Positions 1 through 13,700 of a stretch of DNA of 62,000 nucleotides are shown piece after piece (the stretch's first letter is position 1; the number at the start of each line of letters is the position of its first letter). The notes beneath the pieces are model-generated. The model saw only the letters and a program-made list of their open reading frames with translations, made no database searches and was not told the DNA's origin. This DNA comes from Mesostigma viride (lineage: Eukaryota; Streptophyta; Mesostigmatophyceae; Mesostigmatales; Mesostigmataceae): contig RPFO01002324.1 of the NCBI GenBank assembly GCA_009746045.1, positions 1-62,000 of the forward strand, written 5' to 3'. A program made the translations under genes and the position numbers.

Positions 1-3000
1 CTAAACCCTAAACCCTAAACCCTAAACCCTAAACCTAAAACCTAAACCCTAAACCCTAAACCCTAAACCCTAAACCCTAAACCCTAACCAAACCCTAAAC
101 CCTAAACCCAAATAAACCCTAACCCTAAACCCTAAACCCTAAACCCTAAACCCTAAACCCTAAACTAACCCTAAACCCTAAACCCTAAACCCTAAACCCT
201 AAACCCTAAACCCTAAACCCTAAACCCTAAACCCTAAACCCTAAACCCTAAACCCTAAACCCTAAACCCTAAACCCTAAACCCTAAACCCTAAACCCTAA
301 ACCCTAAACCCTAAACCCTAAACCCTAAACCCTAAACCCTAAACCCTAAACCCTAAACCCTAAACCCTAAACCCTAAACCCTAAACCCTAAACCCTAAAC
401 CCTAAACCCTAAACCCTAAACCCTAAACCCTAAACCCTAAACCCTAAACCCTAAACCCTAAACCCTAAACCCTAAACCCTAAACCCTAAACCCTAAACCC
501 TAAACCCTAAACCCTAAACCCTAAACCCTAAACCCTAAACCCTAAACCCTAAACCCTAAACCCTAAACCCTAAACCCTAAACCCTAAACCCTAAACCCTA
601 AACCCTAAACCCTAAACCCTAAACCCTAAACCCTAAACCCTAAACCCTAAACCCTAAACCCTAAACCCTAAACCCTAAACCCTAAACCCTAAACCCTAAA
701 CCCTAAACCCTAAACCCTAAACCCTAAACCCTAAACCCTAAACCCTAAACCCTAAACCCTAAACCCTAAACCCTAAACCCTAAACCCTAAACCCTAAACC
801 CTAAACCCTAAACCCTAAACCCTAAACCCTAAACCCTAAACCCTAAACCCTAAACCCTAAACCCTAAACCCTAAACCCTAAACCCTAAACCCTAAACCCT
901 AAACCCTAAACCCTAAACCCTAAACCCTAAACCCTAAACCCTAAACCCTAAACCCTAAACCCTAAACCCTAAACCCTAAACCCTAAACCCTAAACCCTAA
1001 ACCCTAAACCCTAAACCCTAAACCCTAAACCCTAAACCCTAAACCCTAAACCCTAAACCCTAAACCCTAAACCCTAAACCCTAAACCCTAAACCCTAAAC
1101 CCTAAACCCTAAACCCTAAACCCTAAACCCTAAACCCTAAACCCTAAACCCTAAACCCTAAACCCTAAACCCTAAACCCTAAACCCTAAACCCTAAACCC
1201 TAAACCCTAAACCCTAAACCCTAAACCCTAAACCCTAAACCCTAAACCCTAAACCCTAAACCCTAAACCCTAAACCCTAAACCCTAAACCCTAAACCCTA
1301 AACCCTAAACCCTAAACCCTAAACCCTAAACCCTAAACCCTAAACCCTAAACCCTAAACCCTAAACCCTAAACCCTAAACCCTAAACCCTAAACCCTAAA
1401 CCCTAAACCCTAAACCCTAAACCCTAAACCCTAAACCCTAAACCCTAAACCCTAAACCCTAAACCCTAAACCCTAAACCCTAAACCCTAAACCCTAAACC
1501 CTAAACCCTAAACCCTAAACCCTAAACCCTAAACCCTAAACCCTAAACCCTAAACCCTAAACCCTAAACCCTAAACCCTAAACCCTAAACCCTAAACCCT
1601 AAACCCTAAACCCTAAACCCTAAACCCTAAACCCTAAACCCTAAACCCTAAACCCTAAACCCTAAACCCTAAACCCTAAACCCTAAACCCTAAACCCTAA
1701 ACCCTAAACCCTAAACCCTAAACCCTAAACCCTAAACCCTAAACCCTAAACCCTAAACCCTAAACCCTAAACCCTAAACCCTAAACCCTAAACCCTAAAC
1801 CCTAAACCCTAAACCCTAAACCCTAAACCCTAAACCCTAAACCCTAAACCCTAAACCCTAAACCCTAAACCCTAAACCCTAAACCCTAAACCCTAAACCC
1901 TAAACCCTAAACCCTAAACCCTAAACCCTAAACCCTAAACCCTAAACCCTAAACCCTAAACCCTAAACCCTAAACCCTAAACCCTAAACCCTAAACCCTA
2001 AACCCTAAACCCTAAACCCTAAACCCTAAACCCTAAACCCTAAACCCTAAACCCTAAACCCTAAACCCTAAACCCTAAACCCTAAACCCTAAACCCTAAA
2101 CCCTAAACCCTAAACCCTAAACCCTAAACCCTAAACCCTAAACCCTAAACCCTAAACCCTAAACCCTAAACCCTAAACCCTAAACCCTAAACCCTAAACC
2201 CTAAACCCTAAACCCTAAACCCTAAACCCTAAACCCTAAACCCTAAACCCTAAACCCTAAACCCTAAACCCTAAACCCTAAACCCTAAACCCTAAACCCT
2301 AAACCCTAAACCCTAAACCCTAAACCCTAAACCCTAAACCCTAAACCCTAAACCCTAAACCCTAAACCCTAAACCCTAAACCCTAAACCCTAAACCCTAA
2401 ACCCTAAACCCTAAACCCTAAACCCTAAACCCTAAACCCTAAACCCTAAACCCTAAACCCTAAACCCTAAACCCTAAACCCTAAACCCTAAACCCTAAAC
2501 CCTAAACCCTAAACCCTAAACCCTAAACCCTAAACCCTAAACCCTAAACCCTAAACCCTAAACCCTAAACCCTAAACCCTAAACCCTAAACCCTAAACCC
2601 TAAACCCTAAACCCTAAACCCTAAACCCTAAACCCTAAACCCTAAACCCTAAACCCTAAACCCTAAACCCTAAACCCTAAACCCTAAACCCTAAACCCTA
2701 AACCCTAAACCCTAAACCCTAAACCCTAAACCCTAAACCCTAAACCCTAAACCCTAAACCCTAAACCCTAAACCCTAAACCCTAAACCCTAAACCCTAAA
2801 CCCTAAACCCTAAACCCTAAACCCTAAACCCTAAACCCTAAACCCTAAACCCTAAACCCTAAACCCTAAACCCTAAACCCTAAACCCTAAACCCTAAACC
2901 CTAAACCCTAAACCCTAAACCCTAAACCCTAAACCCTAAACCCTAAACCCTAAACCCTAAACCCTAAACCCTAAACCCTAAACCCTAAACCCTAAACCCT

Positions 3001-3391
3001 AAACCCTAAACCCTAAACCCTAAACCCTAAACCCTAAACCCTAAACCCTAAACCCTAAACCCTAAACCCTAAACCCTAAACCCTAAACCCTAAACCCTAA
3101 ACCCTAAACCCTAAACCCTAAACCCTAAACCCTAAACCCTAAACCCTAAACCCTAAACCCTAAACCCTAAACCCTAAACCCTAAACCCTAAACCCTAAAC
3201 CCTAAACCCTAAACCCTAAACCCTAAACCCTAAACCCTAAACCCTAAACCCTAAAACCCTAAACCCTAAACCCTAAACCCTAAACCCTAAACCCTAAACC
3301 CTAAACCCTAAACCCTAAACCCTAAACCCTAACCCTAAACCCTAAACCCTAAACCCTAAACCCTAAACCCTAAACCCTAAACCCTAAACCC
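1..3391 (+). repeat. Telomere, CCCTAAA repeats
   Basis: Roughly 480 tandem copies of the 7-bp unit CCCTAAA, i.e. TTTAGGG on the strand running toward the chromosome end. The tract is almost perfect except for irregular units in the first ~170 bases and isolated variants near 3254 and 3330. It stops abruptly at unique sequence at 3392. The TTTAGGG type is common in land plants and many green algae; Chlamydomonas uses TTTTAGGG. Confidence 0.98.
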
Positions 3392-4226
3392 TGCTTTCTC
3401 TGTGGACTGTCTGTTGTTACCCTTGTTGGGCAATTAGTGGATATGGCTTTCTAGGGTGTGTTTGAGCTTGGTTTTGGGATGATGCCCACACCATAAACTT
3501 GGAATATGCTTTAGAAGTGTTGGCTAGGCATGTAGAGCTACCTGCCTCATTGTTGTGCACACACGCAACAGGTTGCCCGTGTCGAGGTAAGGCAAGGGCA
3601 CATGACGTGCCCAGCCACCTCCTTGTACATTGTGGTCGAATTGGGCATGGTCAGGAGCCTTTTGGATGGCATAGGAAGTGTTAGTGTGCCTTAATACTCA
3701 CTAATGCCTTCCTTAGCGTCTGCACAGGTGGCCAACTGCCAAAATTAATAACTGCTACAGCTGAGCTCAGAATGCCACCAAACTTTGACAGTGCCTTCTA
3801 TGGTCATGACAGAATTTGACTATTACTTTTTAGGCCTAATTGATGTGTTATGAGTGTGTATGGGGACGCCCCGCCTTAAAAAGCGTATTTTTGGCCCAAA
3901 AATTAATAACTCAAAGGGATGTGCTGATTTTGTTGATCCAATTAGGTAGAAACCATGTCCCATGACATTTTTATATGGGTATTACTTTTTTCATGCAACT
4001 GGTTATCCCACTGTTCTGGGCAAGATGTGCCCCGGACAGCGTTTTTTTCTATTTTTAGCTCATAGCCGGTGTATGGCTGGGGGTAGTACCCCCAACAAGT
4101 GGTGGTATGCATGCCCAAACATCATGTTTATGGTCCCCAAACATCATTCAGTGGTTGTCAGTTGCATTTCTGTAGTTATAAGGGGGGGTAAGTTTTGATA
4201 TATTTCTATGGGACCCTCCCCTTAAA
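3392..4226 (+). repeat. Subtelomeric dispersed repeat, copy 1 (abuts telomere)
   Basis: This 0.83-kb segment is nearly identical to 48489-49327, in the same orientation. The only differences noticed are a few substitutions and 2-3 base indels (for example near 3443 and 3668). The telomere joins it directly at 3392. Short open frames inside it (3499-3684, 3962-4198) have no recognisable domain and are not called as genes. The homology stops at 4226, where a different retroposon tail begins, so this copy is probably truncated on the right. Confidence 0.85.
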
Positions 4227-4285
4227 AGCCATATGCCCCTTCTCAGGGATATGTGCTACATTGACTCCCAACGGAGTGATGTTCC

Positions 4286-4316
<31 letters not shown>
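4227..4316 (+). mobile_element. Retroposon 3' tail fragment with (TAA)n
   Basis: A 3' end shared with the copies ending near 47405 and, inverted, 32610. It has a block matching GGGATATGTGCTACA, then a stem-loop ACTCC-CAAC-GGAGT at 4264-4277, then ATGTT and a (TAA)n tract at about 4286-4315. Only the tail is present, as expected for a 5'-truncated target-primed insertion. The source LINE or SINE cannot be decided from the fragment alone. Confidence 0.7.
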
Positions 4317-4718
4317 CTCATTCTATCTATTTTTAATAACTATGCCCTATGCCACTGACATCGCCATATAGACCTGTAGAAGGCAAACTTGTCCGCACTC
4401 GCTGCAGCGCTACGAGCATCGATCCAGCCTGGCACGGCTGCACGACCATGAATGAATGAATGAATTGATTAATTAATTAATTAATAGACACATGACTGCG
4501 CAACGACCATGAATGTAGCAGTGCATCGAGGGTGGGCTACCGAGGCTACTACAGTAATATATACATAACTTTTCTAGTTATGTACAAAGACAAGCGCAAG
4601 GACTAGCACATGAAGAAAGATGTCTGACGGATTCTACAACCGGCTTTTGACAAGGAACAACCGCCCCACGTTGGGCACACAGCCCGTGTGTGTGGCCCAG
4701 CGGGATGACGTGTTTGCA
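4317..4718. other. Gene A 3' flank with (TTAA)n and palindrome remnant
   Basis: This lies downstream of the gene A stop codon. At 4451-4500 there is (AATG)n/(TTAA)n followed by a degenerate version of a GACACGTGACTGCG motif also seen at 33420-33456 and 46347-46399. No further gene is recognised. The 3' UTR and polyadenylation site of gene A should lie here but I could not place them. Confidence 0.4.
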
Positions 4719-7700
4719 TCAGCCCATGCCGCGCGACAGCGAGGACAGCACCAGCATTCCCTGGTTCCCAGGCGCGCTCCGCATCGCCTGCACCTCGGCG
4801 ATCAGCTCCTTGACCCGCGCCATCAGCTCTTCGTATGACACGTTCGTCAGGTCGGGCATGATGATCTCCGGCGGGGTGGTGACCTGGGGCGGGGTGGAGG
4901 CCCGATGGTGGAAGCTGAAACTCGAATGGAAGGTTCTCCTGAGGGAGCCGTTCTCGGTTGGCATGGCACCGTGCAAGGTGGGCGAGCTCACCGTGGCAGT
5001 GACCTCCTCGACAGAAGAGGGACCCTGGGAGGGCATGGGCTGGGTCGGGCCCTGGCTGGAGTGCTTCTCGAGGCCCGACCCTGAGGGTGCAAGAGTCCTG
5101 GCCAGCTTGAGCGTGCGGGGGAACAGGCGCAGGCTCAGCGGCTCACTGGATACTTGGTACAGGCGCAGAAGTTCTTTGATACCCTGCGGGCGTGTGGTTA
5201 TGTGAGGTTATATATACATAACAACCGGGGAAATACGGATTGTTTCAGGCAATGCAATACACGATAAAAAAGTCATGTCATGTCATGTCATGTCATGTCA
5301 TGTCATGTCATGTCATGTCATGTCATGTCATGTCATGTCATGTCATGTCATGTCATGTCATGTCATGTCATGTCATGTCATGTCATGTCATGTCATGTGA
5401 TGTCATGTGATGTCATGTCATGTCATGTCATGTCATCTCATGTCATGTCATGTCATGTCATGTCATGTCATGTCATGTCATGTCATGTCATGTCATGTCA
5501 TGTCATGTCATGTCATGTCATGTCATGTCATGTCATGTCATGTCATGTCATGTCATGTCATGTCATGTCATGTCATGTCATGTCATGTCATGTCATGTCA
5601 TGTCATGTCATGTCATGTCATGTCATGTCATGTCATGTCATGTCATCTCATGTCATGTCATGTCATGTCATGTCATGTCATGTCATGTCATGTCATGTCA
5701 TGTCATGTCATGTCATGTCATGTCATGTCATGTCATGTCATGTCATGTCATGTCATGTCATGTCATGTCATGTCATGTCATGTCATGTCATGTCATGTCA
5801 TGTCATGTCATGTCATGTCATGTCATGTCATGTCATGTCATGTCATATTACAATGGTCGCTTGCTTTCTTGAACTAGGATGACCGCAAACCTGGGAGGTG
5901 TAGTGATTTGCAACAAGGAATGAACATATGCCAAACTGACGTTTGCTGGTTTAGAAACAATACCATTATGTTAGAAAACAAGTGTTAATTTGACAATCAT
6001 AAGTGGGGAGTCAGGAAACTGGACAACTGCAGCAGGTTTCATGTCAGATGCCTACGCTGGTGTCAACTATTAGCATTTTTTCTGGTGTACGTCGTAAAAC
6101 AAGCCAGCCGACCAGCTAGACCTAGCAGCAACAATAAAAGTATAGCCGTTCCACACAGCACGGTGTGCTGCTAGAGAACATGTTGCAGAATGTACGTAGC
6201 CATGGTTGTGGACAGTGGCTGAGATATCCCCGCAATGCTAGTGGACCGGGTAATGGTTAGGTAAGACTCAACCAGCCGGCTCTAGGGTCAACAGATGCAG
6301 CTCTTGCCCTCAACCCAGCGCCCAGACTGGGATCAAACGGTCAACACACAGCTTGGTTGGCCTCCAAGAGGCAAATCACGCCGCAAGTCGTTGAGTGCCT
6401 GTAGTTTATTATATACCTCAGCATCCAGATAAGCTGAGCGCAACAAGAGAAGTTACGTTGCGTGAACCGTTCATGCAGGCAGAATCCATTTCTCCTGGAA
6501 ATTACGGCGATGTCCAATATATTCCTACAATAAATGCGGCACAATCCACATCACAACAAAATGCCGTTTATACTCTGAACCTGTGACCCTCATTGCTCAC
6601 TCGAATTCACAAGCTCCACAGTCTGGCAGATAAGTGAACGCGGCGTGCTAGGGCAAATTTATCAGTGACCAAGCCGTCAACAAACCCTAACGTTGCAAAT
6701 TCACAGGTCTCGTTAAGACTCATGTTCATAGCTGTGAGGAAGTCAGCACCAAAAGTAGAAGAAATGGTGCAAAGTGAGACCTCATGGTAGCATGGACAGT
6801 AGGCCAAGGGATTGGCGGAAATAGATGCTAAACACCCACCTTCAAACCGTATTCTCCCAGCTCCTGGAATGTGATCCCTTGGGTCTGCCCCTTGGCGCCC
6901 TCAAACACATCCTGGTTTGCCAGTGTCTGGCCTGGTGCCGCCGTTGCAGCGATGCGGGCAGCTCGGTTGACCACCGGCCCGAAATAGGCGGCACGGCCGG
7001 TGGCCATATGCGGCCGGCAGTCATTGGGGATGCCCATGCACAGGCCGATCTGCAGCCGCAGGCCCCTGCATTTGGGATTCCAGGTCCGTGGGGGCCAGCA
7101 TCGGTGGAGTGAGGACCCTAACTGACGCCTACTAGGCACTTTCAGCCATGTAAGCCAAGGCAATGGATGTGGAGTGTTGACAAGGACTTGTCAGCAACCT
7201 AGTCAACCATATATAGGTTATCAACAACCTCACCAAGGGACAGTTGGACCGTGTCTCAGCAGCGCAACCATGTTACATATCAATGGATACAACCTTCAGC
7301 CACATCCTGTACCCACCTTGTTACAAAAACAAGGAATATGTAGGGACACATGCAGTGCTGTATACTTCCAAAAACAGTTACGACTCTACACCAAGGAATG
7401 ACATGGGGCACTTGAAAGTGAACCCATGACTACTCTGTCAGTGACGCATAATTAAGATCGCAAGAGTACACAGGGAGCACCCGTCATAAAAACCCCGGCA
7501 CATGCTTCGGGGCTCATTACTGTAACCAGTTAATTGCTTTACCATGCTCACTTCACAAGGCGACTGCTACTCCACATGGTTGTCAAGTTCTAGCATCTGA
7601 CAAACCTCACTACAGTAGTACAGTACTATCAGACTTTGTTTTGGCAACCACACATTGTATGCATGTAGAGTTTACAATGAAGGCCCTAACAGCAGCAGGA

Positions 7701-10700
7701 GTCCAATCAGAAATTTATTTTCGTTGCGGCAAAATGGCCCCCTAGCAATCAAAGCCCGTCTTTTGGCAGAATGTAGTACAGTGAACTCGGCAACCCCTAA
7801 CAAACGCTGAGAGCTCATGATCGGGTTTTGCAGGCACAAGCGTGCTCATCACGCTGGCACCAGTACACGCTCTTCCCTCACAAATGCTGGGAGCTCATGA
7901 TCGGGTTTTGCAGGCACAAGCGTGCTCATCACGCTGGCACCAGTCCACGCTCTTCCCTCACAAATGCTGAGAGCTCATGATCGGGTTTTGCAGGCACAAG
8001 CGTGCTCATCACGCTGGCACCAGTACACGCTCTTCCCTCACAAATGCTGAGAGCTCATGATCGGGTTTTGCAGGCACAAGCGTGCTCATCACGCTGGCAC
8101 CAGTACACGCTCTTCCCTCACAAATGCTGGGAGCTCATGATCGGGTTTTGCAGGCACAAGCGTGCTCATCACGCTGGCACCAGTACACGCTCTTCCCTCA
8201 CAAATGCTGAGAGCTCATGATCGGGTTTTGCAGGCACAAGCGTGCTCATCACGCTGGCACCAGTACACGCTCTTCCCTCACAAATGCTGAGAGCTCATGA
8301 TAGGGTTTTGCAGGCATGACCTTAAAAAGCGCGCCGCGCCAAAGGCCCTAATTTAATAAATTTCTAACATGTGAAGGTGATATCTTGGGATATACGAGGC
8401 CCGAAAGGGTTCTTTGGGCCTGTACGAGCGTGAACATACATAATTATGCGTAGTGACATTTGGGCCACCATGGTAGATGGGCTAACTTGCTTCCCATGTA
8501 TATGTATGGCACACATCTAGGAAATAGCAGCCTTTTTCGTGGAACCTGCCATGTGCAGCCTACCCAAAACTGTCATGTGGGGCCTATCTGCTGGCAGCGA
8601 ACTCGTTGCCTCCAAGGACCTCTTAACTAGAACCTAGATATCGTTGCAGGGTACCTGAAAACAATTCGCTCCTCGTGGGAGGTGCTCCCCCCCACACTCT
8701 CCGCCAGCTTGACCACCTCCGCGGCCGCTTCCTGCTCCAGCAGATGCTCCGGCCAATCCAAGTCCATGGCCTCCCGCTGCACCACCTCTGCAAAACGGGC
8801 GGCCTGGATGGGCGACCGGAACGCCAGCAGGAAGTTGCCGTCCTTCTCCTCGCATTCGTACGCCTCGTATTGGGTCAGCCGGCTCTGCACGAAGCCGACC
8901 AGCAAGGTGATGGACGGCTGGTACCCTGGCGTCCTGCGCAGGTTGCTGGCACCTCCCACGTACATGAAACAGATCACCACCGGCTGCTTGGGTGGCTCTG
9001 CCTTGAGGTAGCACTCGCTTGCACACGGTGCGTCAAAGAAGGATGGCCGCAGCTGCTTGGAGTTGAGGGGACGAAACGGAGCGCGCCGAACCAGCTCCTG
9101 CGGCAGCACCTCCATGAGGTGCACGGGGGGCAGCCGCTCGGCCACCTGGCAAAGGGAGGGGGCATGCGCAGGTGGGGGGTGCTTTGTGTAAGGAACCCCT
9201 TCGGCCCCTGGTTAGCCACTGAGAGGAATTGACAGCAGATAACTCGGGCGATTGCACCATCGAATCAGCCAACAACACTCTGTTGCAAGCAAACAGTCGA
9301 CAAGGGGGTGCAACTGGGACCATCAACCACGCACTAACATCAGATAGCATGCCCTCTGGCAAGGCAGACCAAACTATGCCACCTTGAAAGGGTGGTCAGC
9401 AATACGAACCACAAAAGGAAGACTGGATGAGGCCCATGTGCCGACCCCAACCGGCTTGCTTCAGAGTACCCAAGGGTTGACCACTCACCAGCATGCGCAT
9501 CAACCAGTTACCACAACCCACCTCGTGCATGCCCATGTGGTGGCAGACGACCGAGCGCATGTGCACGCCCAGAGAGTTCCACGCCACCATGGACATGAGC
9601 ACCTGACCACCTGAGGCGGCTGCACCCTGGATGGCCTTGGCCAGCTCCACCACCTCCCCCTGGTAACGCTGGCGCCCGTTGGGGTGCATGATGCACGCAT
9701 CTGGCATCCCGATGTGGACGCCCATGCGCACGCGCAGGCCACGGTAGAGGACCGACCCATCCACGGGGTCCTTCACCTCCTCGCATGTCTTAATCCCTAA
9801 CAGCTCTGACGGCCAATCAGTTAGGTGGCCGTCATCAACCTGGAGGTCCGCTTTGCCACGGAGCAGATTCTTGGATGATGCCCTGGTGGCCTGGGTAAGA
9901 CCAAGAATTGCCGCGGGGAACAGCAGCGTGCGCTGCACCTCCATGGCCCATCCCAGCGCGTCGATGGCGTCGTGGAAAACGAGCGTGAACGAGTCGCCCT
10001 CCGTGTCGCTCTCATAGCCGTGGTACTTGGGGAGGAGGGCGCGGAGGACCTGCTTGATGACAAACAAGCAATAACTAGACTGCTGTCATGTTGAAAACAT
10101 GGGCACCCACCATCCTAACGTTGTCTAGCGCACAACCCTTACTCTCCAAAATCCCCAGGGACCCTGACAACCCATCACATCTTCTCGGGCACATTGTTTT
10201 CTATGAACCGTGGAACTCCAGGGTAACCAGACTCTTTATTTAAAGAATGAGTGGGGCACATACAAAAGGCAGGCCACAACCCGGCCGCCAATGCTCATGG
10301 GAGCACTTATTGCTTGTCAAAGACTACCCCCCGGAACCGCAGGGTGGGTGGGCGGGAAAAGAAAAGAGGCCGACCCTAGCTAGGTGGATTTGCCTTTGTC
10401 TTTTCTGCGTGTATCGCGGCCTTGGCCCAGACGGCACTTTTTCACCACGCAAATTTTGCGTCTGAACAAATGACGCAAATTGGCGTTCTAATTGCCGGCG
10501 GCTTCCGTTAGTTTGCCGGGGTTGTTAGGTCACATATTGCGTGAGAGAAAGATTCTAGATCTAGTGAATTACTACGTCATTTACAAAGAAACCCAGACAG
10601 TGGCAGGTTATATCTCAACATAGCTTCTGCCACCTGGCCATGCAGGAAACTGGCCAAATCTTGTGCCACTGCCGATCCAGATCAGGCCGCACCGGCCTCA

Positions 10701-13700
10701 AAAGGTACGTCACGTGAACCCTATAACCTAGCTTTGGCGGCTACACTTCCATCGCACTATAAAGAACCTACGGTCAGAGAATCACGATTCTATTGACCGT
10801 GGAACTCCAGGGTAACCGGACTCCTTATTAAAACAATGAGTGGAGCACATACTAAAGGCAGGCCACATCCCGGCCACCGATGCTCATGGGAACACTTATT
10901 GCTTGTCAAAGGCTAGCCTTATCCTGACATCCCTCTCTGGCGATCCATGCCAGGGGCAAAAAAAACTATCTTAAGTAGAACGAACCACCAAACTAAGCGG
11001 AGGGCAGTTTCAAACTATCCCGCCATGCCCGCAAAGTCGGCCATGGCCCGAAGGAGGCTCAGGAAGCTCCACCTCCAAGCTGCCGTGCAAGCCCACATAA
11101 TGGACAACCGAGGAGCTGCTAAGCTAGCGCCCCCGGCCCGGAACGTCCCCCATGCTGCGACCCGCGTGGATATCATGGGTGGCACCCCCGTGCCGCAGCC
11201 CGTGAATGGTGAAAATCTGGGCGACCCCCAAGGCCTGAGTCGCATCATGCCAAATGCGCCTGAAGTGCGGGTAGGTGAAAGGGAACACGAGCTCCCAAGC
11301 GTGCTTGCCCGCGATGCAGTGGCGGAGGATGGTTTCAGACATCACATCTTCTACCACCACCGACTGAGTCATGCCCTGAGGTCTTGGAAGACTTCAAAAG
11401 CAGGGCGCCCTGCTGAGCCCGACGTCAGGCTGGAAGCGCACATGGCTGACGCGGAGATTCAACACCTCCGAGATTCGCAGGTAATGGCGGAACACGATGA
11501 CCACCAGCAGGTCCGCAGGGCGCTGACCTTGCATTACCATCGTGCTGGCAACTGCATACGACGCCTCCCACGGCAAGGCGGGGGGGACATGAGGCGCCAC
11601 ACCTGTTTTCAACCGAGCGAGGACGCCACGTGCCAAGTCCCACCGCCTCACCATTAATTAATTAAGAACATACCTCCGTGGGGAGGATATGTAACACATA
11701 TCCCTGAGAAGGCTTCACCATACGGGATGGTAAAGTTGCAACCCCATAAAGGCATTGACACACGTCTGGCGGCTGTCTCCCCGAAAATGAGCCCAGGCGA
11801 CAGACGCACAAAAGGTCTCTTCAAGGGTGTCAGCGCATGACGATGACCTGTCCGCCCGGCCGTCAGCCTCCCTCCAAGTCAATAGAGAATCAAGGCAACG
11901 ACGGTAGGCCAGCAACGTAGCCGGCTTTACTTTCCCCACTAGCAATGGAAGGTAGCTAACAGTTGCAGGGGGCCCGGGGTTAGGATGGATGCCTTCCGCG
12001 GTCAGGTCACGCACCCAGCCTGCCAGGAAAGTCGCCATGGATAGGCCGCGGGAAACGCCATCGGCTGGTTGAAGAGCACTCGGTGTCCACAAAACTGGGA
12101 ACGGCTCCCAGTGGCCAGGGTAAGCGCGCACAAGCGGCGGCACTGCTTGCCTAGCTTGTATGATGATGACCGCCCTTTAGCCAAGCAGCCCAGTGCCGCG
12201 GTGGAATCCATCAACCGCACCACCCGCTTACCTCGGTTTGCCAGGCTGCGCGCACTCCTCTCCGCGCCCTTCACTGCGGCCCGCACCTCCTTCTCGTTGA
12301 TGTGCATCCCCGGATCCCGCCAACGACCCCAACCCGCCACTGCTGACTAGTGATCGCTTGTTGCGCTCGCATGCTCAGCGGCCTAGGGCCAGCATAGGCC
12401 ACCTCGGTCGGTATGAGCAAAGCCGGGTACCCCCGCACCTCGCGTGCCCGCGCAAGCTCCGTCACATCGCTCAGCTCCATCGTAGCGTAGACGACACCTT
12501 GCCCCTAGGTCGATGCGTCAGACGCGACAACCTCACGTGCCAAAGGTGCGCTTCGGTCAATCCTTAGCATAGGAGCCAACGCCAGGGCACACTCTTGACT
12601 CCTCCCTCACCCCGGCCCACAGCACCCGCGACCGCTGCCCCGCCCTTTCAGGCTGATGAATTTGAAACATTACTGCCAGATGGATAGGCAGCTGCGGCTT
12701 AAAATCTGCAGCCACAACCACCGCCCCAAGATGGCAGCCAGCCCCTCAGCCGTAGCTCGGCCTTGGCCATTTTTCGTTGCACAGGTGTCGTGAGTGGTAG
12801 CGCCTCCTCCTCCTTGTCTGCCGCAAGATCTGCCACAGCCAGCAGTTTCGCCACCAACGCTTCGTTTGGGTCACGTGCCTGCAACACGTCGTCAACATCG
12901 AGGTGATCGGCCAGCAACTTCACGACAGACCTCGCTGGCTCGAGCTCCACGAGCTGGCGTCCGTCACCCAGTCCTCGGTACCGAAGGCCTGCTCAACTGC
13001 ACCCACTGCCTCTGCCGGGCTGATGCACTTGGAGAGCAGAGTGGCGAGCTGCTTCTTTTTGGCGCTGAAGGCGACTGGCGCGTGCCTGGCAGCAGCAGCC
13101 CGCGGCGTGGGCGCCCCGTCTTCCTCGCGCGCTGCCTGCCTTGTTGTTGCCTTGCGCCCTTTCGGCATTGCTGCTCAGGGCCGAAAATGGCTCCGACAGT
13201 GAAGGCTCGTGAAACCAGATGTTCGTTTCCCCTGGCTTGCTTTCGCCGCACTTGTGAAAAGAAAAGAGGCGTCCTTAGCTAGGTGGGTTTGCCTTTGTCT
13301 TTTTTGCGTGTCTCGTGGCCTTGGCCCAGACGGCATTTTTTCGCCACGCAAATTTTGCATCTAAACAATTGATGCAAATTGGCGTTCTAATTGCCGGCGG
13401 CTTACGTAAGTTTGCGGGGGCTATTAGGTCACATTTTGCGTTTGAGAAAGATTCAAGATCTAGTTAATCACTACATCATTAACAAAGAAACCTAGACAGT
13501 GGCAGGTTTATATCTCAACATAGCTCCTGCCACCTGGCCAGGAAACTGGCCGAATCTTGTGCCACTGCCGATCCGGATCAGGCCGCACCGGCCTCAAAAG
13601 GTATGCCACGTGAACCCTATAACCTAGCTATAGCGGATACCCTTCCATCTCACTGCAAAGAAACTATATTCAGAGAACAACGTTTATGGCATCATATTTC

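Larger units (their letters stand above)
10205..13680 (-). mobile_element. Decayed DIRS/PAT-like (Kangaroo/TOC-type) YR retrotransposon with split direct repeats
   Basis: Inside gene A intron 8, same orientation as the gene. On the minus strand the order is X1 (13680-13257), coding remnants, Y1 (10914-10795), X2 (10783-10357), Y2 (10326-10205). X1 resembles X2 and Y1 resembles Y2. This A1-ORFs-B1-A2-B2 order is the split-direct-repeat hallmark of PAT/Ngaro-like DIRS elements, described in green algae as Kangaroo and TOC. Coding remnants show a Gag-like basic N-terminus, RNase H and tyrosine recombinase, with frameshifts. I found no reverse-transcriptase core, so an internal deletion around 12490-12700 is likely. 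The element is not autonomous now. Confidence 0.8.

Noticed and set aside
5280-5882. Three overlapping 150-200-codon MSCHV-repeat proteins
   Set aside because: Pure translation of the (TGTCA)n tract in the last intron of gene A.
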